64,000 bases of DNA, from contig NZ_JACHWP010000001.1 of the NCBI RefSeq assembly GCF_014191425.1, positions 372,001 to 436,000 of the forward strand, read 5' to 3'. The notes below the pieces were generated by a model. It did no database searches. It was not told where the DNA came from and saw only the letters and a program-made list of their open reading frames with translations. This document shows, one piece after another, positions 59,015 through 64,000 of the stretch (within the stretch, counting starts at the first letter, position 1; each line of letters begins with the position of its first letter). This stretch comes from Helcobacillus massiliensis. GTDB lineage: Bacteria > Actinomycetota > Actinomycetes > Actinomycetales > Dermabacteraceae. The position numbers were made by a program, and so were the translations under genes.

Positions 59015-60094
59015 ATGAAGGTCCTGGCAGCGATGAGCGGCGGCGTCGACTCAGCAGTCGCCGCGGCGCTCGCGAAGGAAGCCGGCCACGATGTGGTCGG
59101 TGTGCACATGGCGCTGTCCAAGAACCGCGACCAGACCCGCTCCGGGTCACGCGGCTGCTGCACGGTCGAGGACGCCTCCGATGCCCGCCGCGCCGCCGAC
59201 CACATCGGCATCCCCTACTACGTGTGGGACCTCTCCGACGACTTCCACGACCTCGTGGTCAAGGACTTCCTCGCCGAATACGCCGCCGGCCGCACCCCCA
59301 ACCCGTGCGTGCGCTGCAACGAGCGGATCAAGTTCGAAGCGCTCATGGACCGCGCCCGCCTCCTCGGCTTCGACGCCGTCTGCACCGGCCACTACGCCGT
59401 CATCGGCACCGACGGCCCGGACGGCGCGCCCTCCCTTCACCGCAGCGCCAATGACGCCAAGGACCAGTCCTACGTCCTCGCCGTCATGGGCCCGGAGGGG
59501 CTGAAGCGCGCCATGTTCCCCCTCGGCCGCTTCGCCGACAAGGCCGAGGTGCGCGCCGAAGCGGACCGCCGCGGCCTCGGCGTGGGCCACAAGCCCGATT
59601 CCTACGACATCTGCTTCATCGCCGACGGCGACACCCGCGGCTTCCTCCAACGCTCCCTCGGGGAGGCCCCCGGCGAGATCGTCACCCCGGAGGGTGAGGT
59701 CCTCGGCGAGCACCGCGGCACCCACAACTTCACCATCGGGCAGCGCAAGGGCATCGGCCTGCAGCAGCCCGCCCAGGACGGCCGCCCCCGCTACGTGCTG
59801 GATGTGAAGCCGGACACCCGCCAGGTGGTGGTCGGCGCGGCTGAACTGCTGTCCACCCGCACCCTCGAAGCCGCCGATCTGATCCCCTTCGAGGACCTGG
59901 AGGTCGGCCGACGGGTGCAGGCGCAGATCCGCGCCCACGGCGCCGCCACCGGCGCCGTCGTCACCGCTGTGGACTCCGAGCGCATCACGGTCGACCTCGA
60001 TGAGCCGATCCGCGGCGTCGCACCCGGCCAGACCCTCGTGCTGTACGACGGCGACCGGGTCCTCGCCTCCGCCACCCTCGACCGGCGCGCATGA
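59015..60094 (+). CDS. mnmA: tRNA-specific 2-thiouridylase
   Basis: Adds sulfur at U34 of Lys, Glu and Gln tRNAs. 359 aa: the PP-loop AAMSGGVDSAVAAAL, the catalytic Cys pair in NPCVRCNERIKF and SYDICFIADGD, and GQRKGIGL. ATG 59015 with GGGAGG 6 nt upstream; the frame is open earlier but inside iscS. Sulfur probably comes from the adjacent desulfurase. Confidence 0.96.
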   Translation: MKVLAAMSGGVDSAVAAALAKEAGHDVVGVHMALSKNRDQTRSGSRGCCTVEDASDARRAADHIGIPYYVWDLSDDFHDLVVKDFLAEYAAGRTPNPCVRCNERIKFEALMDRARLLGFDAVCTGHYAVIGTDGPDGAPSLHRSANDAKDQSYVLAVMGPEGLKRAMFPLGRFADKAEVRAEADRRGLGVGHKPDSYDICFIADGDTRGFLQRSLGEAPGEIVTPEGEVLGEHRGTHNFTIGQRKGIGLQQPAQDGRPRYVLDVKPDTRQVVVGAAELLSTRTLEAADLIPFEDLEVGRRVQAQIRAHGAATGAVVTAVDSERITVDLDEPIRGVAPGQTLVLYDGDRVLASATLDRRA

Positions 60095-61224
60095 GCCCGA
60101 CCCCATCGGACATGAGCAGCGCACCACTGGCGCGACTGGTCACCGACTCCACGCTCCGACTGCCGGCCACGAGCCTCACCGCGGGGGAGTCCGCCGTCAT
60201 CGCCGATGCGCTGATGCACCGCCTGGAGCGGTCCCGCTCGCTTCTCGGCAGCGGTGTGGACGAGCAGATCCCGTCGGCCCCCGCGCTGGCGCACAGCGCC
60301 GCCGCCGACACCGCCACCGGCGCGGCCTCCTCCGCCCTGATCGACACCCCGCTCGCCGCCGCTCTCGCCAGCCTCGATCTCACCGGTGATCTCGCCCCGT
60401 ACGGCTGGCGGGTCGGAGTGGGCGACGGCCTCGCCCTCCACGCCGCCCGCGACCACGCGAACCGCCTGCTGGACGCCGCCCGCATCGCTCTGTTCGGCTT
60501 CGACGGACCCCTCACCATCCAGCGGCCCGGACCCGTGGCGCTCGCGGCCGCCGTGTTCACCGCCTCGGGGGAGCGGGCGCTCGCCGACCCGGGCCTGCTG
60601 CGCGACCTTCCGCACCTGCTGGCCGGCGGACTCGCGCGCGAGACGGCGCAGGTCCGTGAACGGGTGCCGGGCGCAGCCCTGGACATCACGCTCGACGAGC
60701 GGGGCCTGCGCGCTGTTCAGCAGGGCCGGATCCGCACCGCCTCCGGGTACCGGTTCCACCCGCCCGTCGGCCGGGACGCCATCACCCGCCACCTGGCCAC
60801 CGTGCTCACCAGCAGCGCTGATCCGAGCACTGCGCAGCCTCGCATCCTCATCGACGCCCACACCGACCTGGTGGATGCGGCGCGCTCGGCGGGCGCCGAA
60901 CGCATCGGCCTGGACCCGCTCTCAGGGCAGGCGCGGCGGCCGGGGAGGCTGTGGGAGCTGCTCGCCGATGCCCGCGACCGCGGCGTCGGGCTGACGTTCG
61001 TCCTCGCGCCCGGGCGGGAGGAGAAGGCACTGTCCCATGTGCTCAGCTGCTGGCGGGAGCTCGGGTTCGCGCCGCGCGAGGCGCGCGGGTTCGACTTCCT
61101 GCTCAGCCGCGGCTCGGCGCGCCGGCGGGAGCAGTCGCTGACCGCGGACCAGGCGCTGAGCCTGCCGGAGATCGAGCAGGGCATGCGGATGATGCTGCGG
61201 TGGGGCGAGCGCCTGGAGGCCTGA
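60091..61224 (+). CDS. MetE-like (vitamin-B12-independent methionine synthase-related) protein
   Basis: 377 aa. It occupies the position between mnmA and ligA held by the MetE-related protein Rv3015c in mycobacteria. The barrel-like pattern is recognisable (YGWRVGVGDG, LTIQRPGPVALAAAVF, LDITLDERGLRAV, ILIDAH, ERIGLDPLSG), but the zinc-binding His-x-Cys and C-terminal Cys of real MetE are absent; the only Cys is in LSCWREL. Methionine synthase activity is doubtful. ATGA overlap with mnmA. Confidence 0.65.
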   Translation: MSPTPSDMSSAPLARLVTDSTLRLPATSLTAGESAVIADALMHRLERSRSLLGSGVDEQIPSAPALAHSAAADTATGAASSALIDTPLAAALASLDLTGDLAPYGWRVGVGDGLALHAARDHANRLLDAARIALFGFDGPLTIQRPGPVALAAAVFTASGERALADPGLLRDLPHLLAGGLARETAQVRERVPGAALDITLDERGLRAVQQGRIRTASGYRFHPPVGRDAITRHLATVLTSSADPSTAQPRILIDAHTDLVDAARSAGAERIGLDPLSGQARRPGRLWELLADARDRGVGLTFVLAPGREEKALSHVLSCWRELGFAPREARGFDFLLSRGSARRREQSLTADQALSLPEIEQGMRMMLRWGERLEA

Positions 61225-61227
61225 GGC

Positions 61228-61881
61228 TCAGGCGCGCACGAGCACCGCGACGAGGAAGCCGTCCTCCCCGGTGAACGGCGCCAGCTGCCAGGAGGAGAAC
61301 GCCTGCTGAAGGCGCATCCCGGCGCGTTCGGCATCGGCGATGAAGTCCTCGGCGGACCATCCGCGGTGGGTCTGGAAACCCGCCACGAAGCGCGACGTGC
61401 TCGACAGGTGAGCGCGGATCGCCACCAGCGCGGGCCTGCGCTCCGCGGCTGCGAGGAACGTCATCACATTGCCGGCGGAGACGATGACATCGGCCATGAG
61501 GCGGGACCCGTCAGCGGCGCGCAGGTCGAGCTCGGCGAGGTTGCCCACCCGCCAGTCGGCCCCCGGATGGTCCGTCCTGGCCGCCGCGATGAGGGTTTCA
61601 TCGAGGTCCACACCGATGACGCGGTGCCCGGCGTCGAAGAGATAGCCCCCGGTGCGGCCGGTGCCGCAGCCCGCGTCGATGACGAACGAGCCCCGCTCGA
61701 GCATCGCATCGATCATGCGCGCCTCCCCGTGGATGTCCTGCCCCTGCGCCGCGAGGCGCCGCCACCGCTGGACGTAGTCCGCGGCATGATTGGGGTTGGT
61801 GTGCACTGCGCGCAGCCAGATGTTCTCGGCCGGGCCGGGCGGCTGCGCACCGGTGCGTGGGAAGACGGGGATCGAGGTCAT
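61228..61881 (-). CDS. Class I SAM-dependent methyltransferase
   Basis: 217 aa. SAM motif I FVIDAGCGTGRTGG, motif II IGVDLDETLI, and IVSAGNVMTFLA (motif IV region). N-terminal helix NPNHAADYVQRWRRLAAQG resembles small-molecule methyltransferases. Substrate unknown. ATG 61881 lies 6 nt after TACGCT with no RBS, so it is probably leaderless. Convergent with the MetE-like gene (3 nt between stops). Confidence 0.82.
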   Translation of the reverse strand: MTSIPVFPRTGAQPPGPAENIWLRAVHTNPNHAADYVQRWRRLAAQGQDIHGEARMIDAMLERGSFVIDAGCGTGRTGGYLFDAGHRVIGVDLDETLIAAARTDHPGADWRVGNLAELDLRAADGSRLMADVIVSAGNVMTFLAAAERRPALVAIRAHLSSTSRFVAGFQTHRGWSAEDFIADAERAGMRLQQAFSSWQLAPFTGEDGFLVAVLVRA

Positions 61882-61887
61882 GGACTC

Positions 61888-61893
61888 AGCGTA
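61888..61893 (-). promoter_or_regulatory. -10 box TACGCT, leaderless promoter of the methyltransferase gene
   Basis: TACGCT, 6 nt, then ATG: the same geometry as nucS. Confidence 0.5.
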
Positions 61894-61922
61894 CGCGCGA
61901 GTGAGGTGACAGACTGGGGACC

Positions 61923-64000
<2,078 letters not shown>

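Overview
The window is about 64 kb of high-GC DNA (roughly two-thirds GC or more by eye) from an actinobacterial chromosome. Markers are a single-chain 2-oxoglutarate dehydrogenase (Kgd type), a SigR/RsrA sigma-anti-sigma pair, a bL37 ribosomal protein gene, NucS, DUF2550, a Rho with a long Arg/Asp/Gly insertion, GTG/TTG starts and -10 boxes of the TAGGCT type. The gene orders lysA-hom-thrC-thrB-rho-rpmE-prfA-prmC-tsaC-wecA-atp and iscS-mnmA-metE-like-ligA fit Micrococcales. A Dermabacteraceae-like host is my best guess, but the sequence alone does not settle the genus.

Layout. 1-5.1 kb: rsgA and aroA (coupled), a DoxX-like membrane protein, sigR-rsrA, a 24-codon bL37 gene and a degenerate SGNH-fold protein. 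5.1-13.4 kb: kgd, a two-component system, and two tandem CNNM/CorC-type membrane proteins. 13.8-15.9 kb: an M23 peptidase, tsaD and tRNA-Arg(CCG). 15.8-25.5 kb: a decayed genomic island whose ends are two identical 34-bp copies of the tRNA-Arg 3' half. It carries gene fragments, a xylose operon (ROK repressor, xylA, xylB) split by a lower-GC aminotransferase/NhaC-antiporter pair, an IS1634-type element with a frameshifted transposase, an ISL3 transposase fragment and an excisionase fragment cut off at the right att site. No integrase is left. 25.6-28.5 kb: a broken secreted-protein gene and a fused trehalose-phosphate synthase/phosphatase. 28.7-36 kb: lysine/threonine biosynthesis, rho and rpmE. 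36-47.7 kb: prfA-prmC-tsaC-wecA, an AtpI-like protein and the complete atpBEFHAGDC operon. 47.7-50 kb: DUF2550, nagA and nucS. 50.2-57.8 kb: a lipoprotein, a thioredoxin-fold/TPR protein and a MoxR-DUF58-vWA-vWA membrane cluster. 57.8-64 kb: iscS, mnmA, a MetE-like protein, a methyltransferase, an oxidoreductase and the 5' part of ligA.

How genes work together. IscS supplies persulfide sulfur to MnmA for tRNA 2-thiolation. TsaC and TsaD, at separate loci, act in the t6A tRNA pathway. PrmC methylates the release factor encoded next to it. SigR and RsrA form a thiol-oxidation switch, although this RsrA lacks the usual first cysteine ligand. Many genes overlap by ATGA/GTGA, so translational coupling is widespread.

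Most of the window is ordinary housekeeping DNA. The best leads are the composite tRNA-Arg island, the unusual RsrA, the SGNH protein without its catalytic Ser and His, several probably leaderless genes that share one promoter-start spacing, and an over-represented 10-mer (CCGACGGGTC) that I did not see inside the island.
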